Below are positions 22,791 to 33,978 of a DNA stretch of 64,000 nt, in pieces (position 1 is the stretch's first letter; every line of letters starts with the position of its first letter). The notes under the pieces are model-generated. The model ran no database searches. It was not told where the DNA came from and worked only from the letters and a program-made list of their open reading frames with translations. The stretch lies in contig CAJZBQ010000041.1 in the NCBI GenBank assembly GCA_914767885.1, forward strand, positions 1 through 64,000, in the 5' to 3' direction. This DNA comes from Blepharisma stoltei. Taxonomy: Eukaryota; Ciliophora; Heterotrichea; Heterotrichida; Blepharismidae. Position numbers and translations under genes: made by a program.

Positions 22791-23499
22791 TTGCTAATTA
22801 TTATTAATTGGCACTAATTTAATTGAAATTTTTAAAAGCATTGTTTTAATGAAATGTTTAATTTATATTCCTCAGTCTGCAGATGGACTAGGCTTTGTGA
22901 TATTCCCAATAATAACTTTTTGCTTGTATTTAATAGAGGTTTAGCAATCACCATTGATCAAAAGCTTAAGGTCTCTGAAAACAAAAATATTGATAAAACA
23001 GAATTATCTTGATAGGCTGATTTATGCATTTACTCCAATATATAGAGACACTATTTAAAAAAGTTAGATGAAGAAAAGCTGTAGCTATAAATTTGTGAAT
23101 TTTAATGGAATAATGTTCTTAGTGCAATTTTTAAAGGAAAAATTGCATGCTGACACAGTGCAAAAGATGTTTAAAAGTTATGATCTCTTTTGCAATAGAG
23201 CTCAAAGGTTTTAAAGCCTAAAAAGTTTCTATTTCATCTATCTTTCTAGATGACATAAATTGTACTACATTCAACATGAATTCTTGAATTTGAAAACTTA
23301 AAAGAGGCTTTAAACGATATCTTGCATCGGAAAAGATGTATTGGCTTATTCACTAATAGTATTCCATTCCACTCATGATGTAATGGCTCAATGCATCTTA
23401 TAGGGAGTATTGGAGCTTTTTTGAGTTTAAAATTAAAAATAACGACATTATTAAGCTTATCCAAAAACTTTACATTAATTTTGGTTTATTCTAATGTCA
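22791..23499. other. Array spacer 3
   Basis: Truncated repeat of spacers 1-2 up to about 23470, then the short 3' flank of the CXC gene. No intact frame. Confidence 0.55.
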
Positions 23500-24155
23500 T
23501 TACTGATTTCCCACATTTTTGCATCCCTCACACTTGCACAAAGCTGTGCAGGGTTTCCCAGCTTCATAGCATTCACAGTATTTTTTTACACAATTCGACC
23601 TCTTGCAATGGCAAGCTTTTTGAATTGTGCTGAAGTCTTCCCTAAAAGCGCCTGGATTTCTTTCGATGATCTGCTTGACTGCTTCTTCTCTTGCATTTTC
23701 GTAGCTTGGCAGATTGTGACAATTATGGCAATGCAGCATATACATAAAATGACCGTTAACAATAGACCCGGTTTTGGTCTGGGCTCAATTTGACTTGAGG
23801 GAGTCCATCTCACAACAGTAGCTGTGAAGCACATGATGTCCAAGAAATGGGGGCTATAAAGACGCATCTCCATCTATCTAATCTAATGGCAATTGCAGCC
23901 AATGCAATACCTATTGTTTGCAAAGCACTCGCAATAGAGCTTTAAACAGTGCGTTCTTTGACATCCACAAGGATTTGGTGCAGTTTCTTGCTGCTCAGTT
24001 TTCACTTCTTCTTCATTTTCTATATCCATGGCTTCTTCGACAGCTCGAATGCTGAAATTGCCTATGGATGGCAGAGAAGTCAAGCAGAATTTGGTGAATG
24101 GTGAAATTGGTGACATGTCCCCTCGAGAGATTTCTTCTTTGTTTGGGTTGTCCAT
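23500..24155 (-). CDS. CXC (tesmin/TSO1/LIN54-like) protein
   Basis: 164 residues when the 161 bp insertion 23725-23885 is removed (495 nt, 165 codons). An acidic N-terminus is followed by two CXC repeats: [29 protein letters not shown] and [27 protein letters not shown]. They are joined by the conserved linker ([19 protein letters not shown]). These cysteine-rich repeats bind DNA (CHR elements in LIN54). It is much shorter than LIN54 and consists of little beyond the DNA-binding module, which suggests a stand-alone factor of cell-cycle or germline transcription; that role is inference. Confidence 0.9.
23725..23885. mobile_element. Short insertion in the first CXC repeat
   Basis: Flanked by an imperfect 13-14 bp duplication, ATGGCAATGCAGC (23725-23737) and ATGGCAATTGCAGC (23886-23899). 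The body is GC-richer than its surroundings. Removing it restores CNCHNCHN exactly as in the family. No TA lies at the border, and a TA-to-TA cut here would shift the frame by one. Probably a truncated retroposon. Confidence 0.8.
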
Positions 24156-24473
24156 AAGGTAAAATCTAATATAAACAAAATCATAATGAAACTAACGATA
24201 TTCAATTGCTACATAAAGCCAAAAAATACACTGGTTAGGATAGAAAAAGTGATCAGTTAAAATTAAAGCATATATATTAATTTATTACTGCTGCTGCTTA
24301 AGCAGACTTAAATGCACGAAGCTAAAAAAATTTTTTGATGTCAACTTTTGGACATTTTCCAGTAATCAAAAAATAGTTGTGATTCTCCTAGAAAATCAAG
24401 CCAAAAGCTCATTTAAATCTCGCTTACTTATTTCTTACTCTGCTTATGAGCGAAAAAATATTTTGTTTACTTA
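24156..24473. other. Intergenic region 5' of the CXC gene
   Basis: AT-rich. Contains a short CTG run (24290). Nothing else. Confidence 0.5.
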
Positions 24474-25031
24474 CTCCCCCCCCCATCCTTGATCGAACGA
24501 CTCGCCATCGTTCGATCAAGGATGGGGGGGGTTAAAAAAAAATTTTTTAGGAAAAAAATTTTATATATAAAATAAAATATATATTTTTAATTAAGAGGGT
24601 TAAGAATATTTAATAATTATTTTTGCACCAAAAAAATTGAATTAATTTCATAAAATACCAATTTTTTAATATTTTGATTTATTAGTTACCCTTTTAAACT
24701 GTATAAATTTTAATTTCTTCATTATTAAATTAATTTTTTTTTTTTTTTTAATTTTAAAGAATCTCGATTTTTTAGATTATTGAGTTTTTAAGCCTATTTT
24801 GATGAGTAAATCACTTCAGATGGTTGATTTCGTAGCTTTCTGTCGTATCAAAGCTCTGAAGACAACTTCATTAGGTACATCTTCCCAAGCTTTTGATAGC
24901 TAATATATTTTTTTATATATATAAAAATTTGCATGACATGAAAATCGTTCGATCAAGGATGGGGCTTAATTTCCCCAATTTTTAGGAATTTTTTACAGTC
25001 AATCGTTCGATCAAGGATGGGGGGGGAGTTA
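24474..25031. mobile_element. IES, MITE family 2
   Basis: 558 bp flanked by TTA. The ends are C-rich plus CCATCCTTGATCGAACG. A strong subterminal hairpin lies at 24482-24530 (CCATCCTTGATCGAACGA..TCGTTCGATCAAGGATGG), and further copies of the terminal motif at 24945 and 25002 are arranged toward the right end. It is the inverted counterpart of 62109-62682. It lies between genes. Confidence 0.9.
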
Positions 25032-25380
25032 GGAAAGGCTATTAAATTAGGTGAAAATAATTTTATAAAATTTAGAAATTCACTGTTTAATTCTTTAAAA
25101 AATATAAATTAGGTGCAATACTTTTTAATTTTAATTTATTTTTATGAAGAATTAAATAAAAAAATTAATTGATGCAGCTTGAAATTATTTAAGTAACATT
25201 CAACTATTGATAATTTGGATTTCTTAAAATCAGAAATTTTTTATTTAAAACAAGTTAGCCAAGAATACTGAGCAAAAAAACTGCTCTATGGCAATGGGGG
25301 AGCTAGTATCTATTTTAATCCTTATAACTAAACCAATTAATACTTTATCCTTTTGTGCTTGCTCTCAAATAATTCATATC
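25032..25380. other. Intergenic region
   Basis: 349 bp AT-rich noncoding DNA; nothing identifiable. A hydrophobic in-frame extension upstream of 25381 is open to 25288 but starts in low-complexity sequence. Confidence 0.45.
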
Positions 25381-25587
25381 ATGGCATCTAAGATTAATCC
25401 AGAAGCTGCAACTCTGCAAGAAGAAGAAAAAGAGGAGCAAAATGGTCAAGAGCAAGCTACAGTCAAAAAGCCATGACTCAGTCAAACTCAACGTCGATTT
25501 TTAGTCGGTGTCGGGGGTGCAGGTGTCCTCGGCTTAGAACTCTACCTCATCCTCTACTCAATTAGCATTTTTCTCCCCTCTAATTAG
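25381..25587 (+). CDS. Small single-TM protein, 68 aa
   Basis: One in-frame TGA (Trp at KKPWLSQ) and a TAG stop. A Glu/Gln-rich N-terminus is followed by one C-terminal TM helix (about residues 40-62, FLVGVGGAGVLGLELYLILY), giving a tail-anchored layout. No family recognised. Its stop lies 28 bp from the stop of the convergent REEP gene. Confidence 0.6.
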
Positions 25588-25615
25588 TCCATTCTGTATC
25601 TCTAAATATAAATAA

Positions 25616-25966
25616 TTATTCTTTAATATCAAATTTTACTTTTATCCAGCTGATTGCTTTGTCAGATACTTCTTCAGCCTTATGCAGCCCCATTTTCTCA
25701 ATTATCTCATACGATTTATCACTTCCTTCTTTCCCAGTTCAGCTAAAATAAGAAAATAAAGAAATTCTTGCGATCAGGAAAATCGAATTTGTAAAATAGA
25801 TCGAAAATCACTCGACAACTGTGAAACAGATCCAATAGACAAGCCAAAACCTGTCAGTTTTCTCTTCAGGCTCTTTTTCCTTGGTGATGAACTTCAGAGT
25901 TAAATATAAAGGCATAGCAACTCCTACAGCAAACTCAACCCAATATAGCAGAAAGAGCACGAACAT
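25616..25966 (-). CDS. REEP/HVA22/DP1 family ER-shaping protein
   Basis: 116 residues with two in-frame TGA read as Trp, both in conserved positions (YWICFTVVEWFSIYF and SYFSWTGKEG). The TB2/DP1/HVA22 core is two hairpin hydrophobic segments with YW.CF at the second. Members curve ER tubule membranes. It is shorter at both ends than REEP5. It is the last of three closely spaced minus-strand genes (26 bp after TEN1). Confidence 0.85.
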
Positions 25967-25992
25967 ATTTTTTATTACTCAGGTTTATTAAG

Positions 25993-26328
25993 CTAATTCA
26001 GGCATCTCATCATTTCTTTTTCGTAATAATCCACATTGTATTTTCGGAATACCAGCTCTCTGCAGACAGTTGCGCGGATTTTCTTCCCGCCTAAGTAGTC
26101 TACCTTGACTTCCCCAATCACCATATAAAAAGACTGCAGAGAGACAGGGAGATTGACTAGGTCAGTCTCGACCTCTATTGTAGAGATATTGTCTAGGCCT
26201 TGAAGAGTCAGGTTCTGGTTTTCAAATTTAAGTGCCATGCCTTGTGTGCGAACTACATTGCTAGGCATGGAGCTCATTAAGACTTCTTTGACCGTCATAA
26301 AGCGTCCTGGTTTAAAGTTTAAGTTCAT
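25993..26328 (-). CDS. TEN1: TEN1, CST telomere-capping subunit
   Basis: 111 residues in one OB fold. The layout follows TEN1: an N-terminal PGRFMTVKEV, then the strands RTQGMALKFENQNLTLQGL, and SFYMVIGEVKVDYLGGKKIRATVCR, followed by a C-terminal helix. TEN1 joins CTC1 and STN1 in the CST complex, which binds telomeric single strands and brings in Pol alpha-primase for C-strand fill-in. Small OB-fold proteins are easy to confuse; RPA3 is the main alternative, but a separate RPA3-like gene is at 48060. It starts 7 bp after the MORN gene stop. Confidence 0.78.
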   Translation of the reverse strand: MNLNFKPGRFMTVKEVLMSSMPSNVVRTQGMALKFENQNLTLQGLDNISTIEVETDLVNLPVSLQSFYMVIGEVKVDYLGGKKIRATVCRELVFRKYNVDYYEKEMMRCLN

Positions 26329-26335
26329 TAATTTA

Positions 26336-27448
26336 TTAATCGTTTATGTTATCATTTTTCAGTCTATTTCCATCTTTCCACTCCCCTTCTTTCCTTTCTC
26401 CATTTGCAGATGTGTAGATTCCTCTTCCATGCTGCTTCCCATTGAGCCAAAAGCCTTCATACTTCCTTCCGTCAGGCCACATAAAAATTCCGAACCCTTC
26501 CTTTTTATCGTCAATATAGTCACCTTTGTAGCACCTTCCGTCTGGCCATGTAAAAATCCCTTTGCCGTCCATCTTGTTGCTAAGTCAATCTCCAACGTAT
26601 CTTCTTCCGTCACTCCAACAGTAAGCTCCATGGCCATGGATATTATTGTTGTCAAATTCTCCGTCAAAAGTACTCCCATCGCACCATATAAATTTACCTT
26701 TTCCATGCTTTTTGCCATTGATATACTCGCCTTCATATCTGCTTCCATCAGGCCACTCCTCAACTCCTTTTCCATGCTGTTTATCATTTTCCCACTGTCC
26801 AGCATACTTTCCCCCATCTGTATGTGTGTAGACTCCATATCCGTGGGCTTTATCATCTTGTCATTCTCCATCATATACGTCTCCATCTCCATGAATGAGT
26901 CTTCCTTTTCCACTAGCCCTGTCATTTTTCCAGTATCCTTCATACTTACTCCCGTCATTCCAAATTTGCACTCCTTTGCCATGTCTTTCTAGCTCTTTAT
27001 TCCAATCTCCAATGTAGACTGCTCCGTTTTCTAGTTGTACAGGGCCTTTGGAGAAAGTGGGGACTCCGTCATTCAGCTGAAAGTTATAGACAAATGGCTC
27101 TAGCTTCCTTGCAGCTGCAATTGTGCTTGCATTGGAGTATGATGGTATTTCTCCTTCAATTTCGTGCAATGAAGTGCGTGGGTATTGGCAATGAGATAGC
27201 AGCCTTTGAAAAGAAGGAGAGGCTGTTCTTGCGTCTTTTAAAATTGCCCTATCTATGAATCCTCGAAGTACTGATTGAAGTTTGACTATAGAAAGAATGT
27301 CTATTTGTAAATCGATATTGATGGAAGTTGAAAAATCTTCAGGAGCTGCGTGCTCTTGTTTGAATTGGGAGGAGTGGATTTCTTTGAAAACGTTTAGCTG
27401 GTTGTCTTCTGATGTCTGATCTTTGAAGCACGCGCACTTTTGGCCCAT
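26336..27448 (-). CDS. MORN-repeat protein with IQ-like motif
   Basis: 370 residues, two TGA (Trp) inside MORN units. It starts MGQKCACF, a likely N-myristoylation plus palmitoylation site. Residues ~50-70 ([18 protein letters not shown]) resemble an IQ calmodulin-binding helix. From about residue 145, nine MORN repeats ([17 protein letters not shown] type) plus one partial run to the end. MORN arrays bind membranes or scaffold cortical structures; with the acyl anchor, a role at the cell cortex is likely but inferred. Confidence 0.92.
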
Positions 27449-27803
27449 GAGTTATTTCAGCTATTTTATTTTAGATATTAGAATTATCGAAATAAATTAA
27501 ATAATCCGCTAAGACCTCAAAAAGAGATCTATATGTGCAAAGGGCATTTTTTATAAAATTCTTTAGTAAATAGACTATTATTCGTTAGTATTTTATAATA
27601 TTTAAGAAATTTAGGCGAATTCATAAAAGTTTAATTGAAATTTAATTCATAGTCTTCATGGCTTTTAACGGTAAGTTTATATGACTAAACTATTTTCAAA
27701 AATTTAATTTGGGATTCCATACAAATCATAGCTTCCTTTATCGGAAACTATTAAGGACTGATTAATTATATATCTTCAAAAGAATTTTTTCCTTTTCTAA
27801 AAA
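27449..27803. other. Intergenic region
   Basis: 355 bp AT-rich noncoding DNA between the MORN gene start and tRNA-Arg. The AAAAA at 27799-27803 is the tRNA's T-run terminator on the minus strand. Confidence 0.5.
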
Positions 27804-27876
27804 CGACTCCGGTGGGATTTGAACCCACAACCCCCAGATTAGAAGTCTGGTGCGCTATCCGTTGCGCCACGGAGCC
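27804..27876 (-). tRNA. tRNA-Arg (UCU)
   Basis: 73 nt, no intron. Acceptor GGCTCCG/CGGAGTC with discriminator G, B-box GGTTCAAATCC in the T-arm, anticodon loop CTTCTAA. Typical eukaryotic tRNA-Arg(UCU), the decoder of AGA, the common Arg codon in this AT-rich genome. Confidence 0.96.
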
Positions 27877-27968
27877 TCGAAGATTTCCTTACTCATCAGC
27901 TATTTATCTGGCTCCTCGTAATCTGAAAATTAAGTTTAATGCAACTACTTCAAAAGTAAAAAAATCAA

Positions 27969-28229
27969 TTAAAGTTCTAAGGATTTAAGATTTAACATAG
28001 ATCCAAGCAGATCTGATGGATCATATTCTGCAGCCTGATGTTGTTCAATGATGAACTGCGTCGTGTTATGAGGAGCCTTGGGTGGGAAGATTGTGTGTTG
28101 ATTTTGCGCTCCTGACTTTGGGTTGGGTCTGGATTTCATGCTCAGGGTAAGCTGAGTCCGCTTTATGGATTTTCTTTTGCTGAGTTTTCTGCCTGGAGCA
28201 GGAGCATGCTTGGTGTCAGGTTGTTTCAT
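27969..28229 (-). CDS. Small basic protein, 86 aa
   Basis: Lys/Arg/Pro/Gln-rich, likely disordered; C-terminus YDPSDLLGSMLNLKSLEL may form a short amphipathic helix. GC content is higher than the flanks, which supports coding. No family recognised. Lies 92 bp downstream of the tRNA on the same strand. Confidence 0.55.
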   Translation of the reverse strand: MKQPDTKHAPAPGRKLSKRKSIKRTQLTLSMKSRPNPKSGAQNQHTIFPPKAPHNTTQFIIEQHQAAEYDPSDLLGSMLNLKSLEL

Positions 28230-28844
28230 GTGATTTCAGATTTCGCTGCTCTATATCTTGTTTAAAGTTTATGGTTAAGAAATGGTCTACCTAAAGAAGT
28301 CTTTGAAAGCTCACTAACGCAGATTCTCGAATGAACAATTTATTTTTAGGTTTTTTTGAATTTTATGAAACAACTCTTAATTATAAGATTTAGAATGTCA
28401 AATATATAATTTATAAGCAGACACAATTATTATTTAGCAAAATAATATTTAAATGCTATATGCAATATATTATTTATTCAAAATTTAGTATCGGAATTAA
28501 GGTAATAGAAAAATTTAATAAATTAAATAAGATGAAATAATGAGGCAAAGCCTGCGTCTTAAGTATATCATAATAAAGCTTGCTGTATCTTGTATTCCAT
28601 CAAGAATGAATGCATTAAGCTATGATAAATTTGATTAATGAATCTAAATAAAACTTATTTAAGGATTCAATATCCTTGATTTGGGATGTTTATATAAATA
28701 AATTTGAATTTAATATATCGAATACTATCTTAAAAATTTAACGTTATATTCCATGATGCCTTAATCTGAGCTTCACAATAAAGTCGCTTTGACACAACAC
28801 GCTTGCCACAGCTCAAAAATAAAAACTTGGTCCCTTGTCAAGCC
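28230..28844. other. AT-rich noncoding region
   Basis: Nothing identifiable; no long frame even with TGA read as Trp. Confidence 0.5.
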
Positions 28845-29045
28845 AGGCTAGGTCTACCTGGCTCTACGGCTCTACCTAGCAGTCCGCCCTTCTCGACAGT
28901 CCGGCTCTACCTAGCAATCTGGCTCTACTTGGCAGTCCAGCTCTATCTGGCATCCAAGCAGTCTAAATTCCAGCAGTCTGGCTCAATCTGACAGTCTGGC
29001 AGTCCGGCTCTACCAGGCTCTTCTAGCTCTACCTCAAGCTCTATA
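28845..29045. repeat. Minisatellite, GGCTCTACCTGGCAGTC-like unit
   Basis: About 200 bp of imperfect tandem units 16-22 bp long built on CTGGCTCTACCTAGCAGTC. Units vary in length and order, so it is an old array. The single open frame through it is a by-product of the repeat. Confidence 0.8.
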
Positions 29046-29299
29046 AGGATTTTTATGTATATTAATAGTTTTTAGTAAATAATAACCATCTAATATTAAA
29101 TCAAAAATAAATATATTTAGTTAAAATCCTTTATTTACTTGGCTTGCTTATTGTTTTAAAATTACTCCATAGTTTTATAATGAATAATCTAGTAGAGATT
29201 TATAGATAAAAATTGATACAAATTAAACGGAATTTTTAATTATCAATTTATGTCTAGAAAATATTAATTGAGAAATTAGATTATCTGATATATTGCTAA

Positions 29300-29694
29300 C
29301 TCCCCCCCCCCCCCCCCTCCGTGAGCGAACAAAACCATTAGAAAAATCGCCATTTTTTGACCAAAAACCCACCCTCCGTGAGTGAACAAAAATTTTTTTA
29401 ATAGAAAAAATTTAATGGAAAAAAATTTTGATATATAAGTGATAATTAGTATAATGAAATCTAGAGCTAATTCTGTTTAATTTTAAACAAATTGCGTTTT
29501 AAAACATAAATTTTGCAAATTAAATTAATATTTGCTTCCCAATTTTTGCAAATTAGGATTTTTTTTAAATTTCGAAAAAAATATTTTTTATAAAAATTTA
29601 TATATAAATTTTTTTTAAAAAAAAAAAATAAACCCCCCCTCCGTGAGCGAACAAAATTTTTTTGTTCGCTCACGGGGGGGGGGGGGGGGAGTAA
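29300..29694. mobile_element. IES, MITE family 1 (intergenic)
   Basis: About 395 bp flanked by TAA. The left end has a long C-run then CTCCGTGAGCGAAC; a second CCCTCCGTGAGTGAAC lies ~75 bp in. The right end is a tight hairpin CCTCCGTGAGCGAAC..GTTCGCTCACGG. Very close to the copy at 47431-47826, so a recent pair. Confidence 0.93.
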
Positions 29695-32001
29695 GTAGCC
29701 ACCAATAAATAAATCCATCAAAATTCTAATTTTTTAATTATATTACAAAGTTCATTTTTAAAATAATTTGTTTCGTACAGGAGCATATATTGATGATAAA
29801 ATTCCTCTTCTCTTATTTCCCTTTCAAATTCACCTTTTCTATCTTTAGCTATATTAGAGATTTTGCAATATTTAAGCTAATAAGCAGCATATTAATATAA
29901 TTAAAATATTTTATAATATAAAAAATATCTCATAAATATATATAAACTTCTCTGATAATATTAAAATTGATCATTTTTTAAAGACCAGTATGATGCTTCA
30001 CTTAGAAATTAAGCGATTCAAATAATTGAGACTTTTAATTAATAGAATGAAAGCTATTTAGAGAGTTTACAAATATTTATATTGCTTTAGACAATTCTAT
30101 CTATTTCTAAAATAATCAAATTTTTATCCAAAAAACGAAACAAGCCTCTTCTTTTATGGCTATAATTTATTTCCAATCCCTTATATCTTTATTTCCTTAT
30201 AATTTAAATATCATTTTAAACATTTTAAAATGTATTTGATGATAAAATAATTTAGAAAGGAACTATTTCCAAGATGCAACTACTTTAATGAAGCGAGAAA
30301 ACAAAATTTGAATTCCTGAATAGACTTAGATTATTAAATTTAAATCTATTCAGATAAAGTTTATTCAAGCTTCCTTTGGCATGGTTCATCAAAAAGATAT
30401 ATAATTGCATCATTCATAAAATGATATTTCGGCTCTTTTCAATTTAAAAAGCAATTTGTAAAAAATCTATACATATATCATTTTAATTTCGACAATAGCT
30501 CTGATTTAACGATTAAGCGCTTGAAATTATGAGCTTTTCTATTGCAGAATCGTGCAGTCTTCTTTTTTAGCTTTAAAAAGTTTTACTAGCATTTTGACTT
30601 AACTCAATCCGAGCATACCTAAGATGTCTGACTAAATATTAACATTTTCATAAGCATGACGCAAAAATAAAAATATATCCAGAATATTCTATTCAGTAAT
30701 ATTTTAAAAGTATCTACCCAAGCATTGTTGCTTTTAAAATTTCGACTTCAAATTCTACTAAAATTAAGAGCTACCTTATATTTCAATATACTCGTAAATT
30801 TTTCACCATAAATGCTAGCCTATGCTATTATATTCAGATTGAATAAACTTCTTCTAAATATTGCAAGTGATCATAAATTGACTTAATTTCTATAAGATTA
30901 ATTCATGAGCTGCTAAAAAGTGCAAAAAGAGGGCAAATGGGAGCCTTCTGGTAAAAAAATTCAATTTTAGGGAAACTTGCAGATATTAATTTTTTGATAA
31001 TGAGATTCAACTCAAGGAGAGGATTCGTAAGCTGATGTGAAGGTAAAAAAAGCAATAAATTCACAAGCTAAGCTCAATTACTAATAAATATTATAAATTT
31101 TACGATTTCAAACAGAAGATAATGCTGTGCCCTGGGATTAGATTTTGACTAATACTAGAGCTACCAAAGACTTATCATTTGGAGTGTTATTCACTTTTAG
31201 AAACAACTATCCAAAAAATTCATAAGAAGGCAATGTAGAGTCTTCTCTTTTTCTTTAAGCAAATCCGATAATTTAGCCATGCACTAAGGTGGCAGAAGTA
31301 GCGTCAACTAAGAAATGACTTCCCAAGATCTGGCAAGTACTGAAGCGCATCTCTTCTCAGCTGCAGTGAACAACAGCTCTTTACTCTCCAAGTTGTTGAA
31401 GGAAAAAGTGCTATGATCAGAAGGACCTACTTTCAATTCCAGCTATAAGAAAGGCAGCAGAAACCTACCTGCTTATACATTTGCTAAGCTCCCCTCAACC
31501 TTAATGTTTAGACTGCATCATTACGAGTACTTGCTGCATGCTTCGTCATTAATGAATTTTATGGTGAGTTTTTTTCAATTTTCTCGCATTTTCAAGGGCG
31601 TGCAGTCAAAAAATCTGGTTGAGGCACAATGAAATAAGGCAAAAAATTCTGCAGAAATTAAAATTGAAATATAGCAAATCGAAAAATAAATCTGATTATT
31701 TTTTTAGCTGCAACTGAAGCTAAAGAGAATGAATTAATCATTTAAAAATATATATAGTAATGAAAATGCAAAAGCAATAACAAGTTTTCATATTTTAATA
31801 TTTATTAAAATAAAAGCATAATTTAAAGCTATTTAATTATGATTTACAGTTATCAGACCTTTTATAAAACATAAATTTAATTGTATAACTTTTGCGAAAA
31901 ATTCCTTAAGTCTGCAAAATTTACTATTTTTTATGAAAATTCGAAAAATATTAGCTGATCAATATGCAACAATGGCTGATATTCCAATATAAAATTCCAA
32001 C
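29695..32001. other. 2.3 kb gene-poor AT-rich region
   Basis: No frame of interest on either strand. A less AT-rich patch at about 31130-31510 (for example AGGTGGCAGAAGTAGCGTC, GCTCTTTACTCTCCAAGTTG) may be an old retroposon or dead gene; I could not match it to the other elements. Confidence 0.45.
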
Positions 32002-32382
32002 ATGGATAGCAATCTCAACTCTCAATTTGTGTCACTAAGTGCGAACTTTACAATTCCGGTAGCTTCTGGGCCTAGTCTTAAATCTATTTCAATAGACAGC
32101 CTAACAAGCGAATTTTTTGAAGATCTTCAGGGAGTCAGCAATGAATGCGAATGTACACTTTTGTCATCAAAGAAAGAAATGGAAGATCTTGAATCAGAGA
32201 ACAATCTTTTGTCAGTAATGGAGCAGAAGCTCTGCAAGCAAATTCAATTATTAATCCAATATAATAAAGAGCTGCAAGTCAAACTGTCTAAGAAAAAGAC
32301 TAAGCTTCAAAAAAGAGCCTTATGCATTAAAATTGCAAGAAAATTGCGTAAGACTGCAAACTGTAAAGAAACTCAATGTTAA
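32002..32382 (+). CDS. Coiled-coil protein, 126 aa
   Basis: The N-terminal ~45 residues are Ser-rich and disordered. Residues ~50-110 form a coiled coil (KKEMEDLESENNLLSVMEQKL...), ending in a Lys-rich tail. Ends at TAA. No family recognised. It is isolated in a gene-poor region. Confidence 0.6.
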   Translation: MDSNLNSQFVSLSANFTIPVASGPSLKSISIDSLTSEFFEDLQGVSNECECTLLSSKKEMEDLESENNLLSVMEQKLCKQIQLLIQYNKELQVKLSKKKTKLQKRALCIKIARKLRKTANCKETQC

Positions 32383-33978
32383 AGGCGTTTTTCGCCTAAG
32401 AATATATTTTTTAGAATTAATTTTGAAATTTTCTTTTAATGGGCTTAAAAATTTATCAGCTTACTAGATATTTAAAAGCGATTCTGCTTCTTTATTTCTT
32501 TAGCGACTTTACTCTTCAAGATGATGACTACCTATGAGGTTCTGCTTGCCATATTAACAGAACTTTTTATTATTAATCAATTATCCATCAGAAAATGGCT
32601 ATGGTGAAATCAAGTCAAGATGGGTATTCAGCAGATAAAATTCAAAAATCTCAATACCGAATATTGATGCCTGACAAGTGATCAATATTTCAAAAAGTAC
32701 AACTTCAGTCATGGTTAACTTCATTTGCTCCTGTGTTAGAAAATATAAACCATCATGATTAAATTTGCTCCTTTGGCTAATTGAGTTCGGATATAATAAT
32801 GCTGATATATGTAGCAAGATTCCAATAGTTTCTACCTAAATTTCGAGGTTTAATTTAACTAAAAGTAATAAAATTTTTATTCGAACCAATTGCTTAAAAT
32901 CTCAAATCTGGTAGCTTTTAAGGTTCTTAAATAGAAATATTAAAGCCAGTCTATTTAAATTTTCACCAAGCATTCCAGTTACCTGGCTCATATAAATAAG
33001 AATATTGCTTGTGGACTTTGACAAAGCTTCAGCTTTTTTTGTATAAAATTAAACATTGAGCAATTATTTTTGCAATTTAATAATTATATGAATTAGTTAT
33101 GATTCTATATATTGAACATTTAAGTATGATATTGTATCAAATTAATATTGCACCTATGCATATGCATTCTTTAAAAATCTTTAAAATTAATTGCATGGGG
33201 TAGAAATATTCACAATAAGAAGATTAAGCTAAAATTAATTAGCTTTGATCTACTTAGATAGAATCTTCCGAAAACAATTTGATCAGTATTTTTAATATTT
33301 ATAGTTTTTTGGAGTTAAAAAAAAATGGAAACATAAACGAATATTTCATATGATAAGAGCAAAAAGCCTTTCTAGCTGAAATTATGCTAAGAACTGGCTT
33401 AATTAGGGCCAAATGTGAGCATTAAGCAAGTTCATTGTGTATTTATAAATATTACTTGTATATTTTAAATAGCTATTAAGTTATGCTTTAATAATTTAAT
33501 ATTCTTAAAGTCTGAAAAAATCTACTAAGTTAATATAATATTCCTTAAGAGGATTGCAAATATATATTTTGGTAAGAATTAAATAATTGAATTAACAACT
33601 GATTTTTTAATTCAAGCAATGATATTAATTTAAAAATGAGGAAAATTTAAATATTTATTTGATTTTATAGTAGCATGCTTTTTTTTGCAAATTAATCTAA
33701 TATTCTAAAACTGAGACATTTATCTCAAAAGTGCCAAGAATTTATAATGATTGGCTAGAAGTGATCTATGTAGTCGAATCAATATACTAGCAGCTTTGAT
33801 TTGGATCACAATTTAGATAAAAGTGTCTTCGATATGTCCAATTTCTCATTAAATTTAAGATGTAAAGTTGCTTTCAATATCTGAAATTTATCTTAATAAT
33901 GCTATCAAGAAGATGTCAAAAATTTTGAGCATATTGAAAGGGCTTTTGCATTCTATTCTCGACTTAAAGCATGGCTTA
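32383..33978. other. AT-rich noncoding region
   Basis: 1.6 kb with no supported gene or RNA on either strand. Confidence 0.5.

Noticed and set aside
24290-24303. CTG trinucleotide run as a microsatellite
   Set aside because: Only about four units; not distinctive.
26237-26992. 251-codon plus-strand frame opposite the MORN gene
   Set aside because: A repetitive shadow of the MORN repeats on the other strand; no independent support.
29300-29720. Long poly-C/poly-G runs as sequencing errors
   Set aside because: The same runs occur at both ends of many MITE copies with conserved neighbours, so they are real parts of the element, though run lengths may be miscounted.
29467-29721. 84-codon minus-strand frame over the MITE
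   Set aside because: Low-complexity frame produced by the MITE interior; a similar one arises at 47656-47910 from the sister copy.
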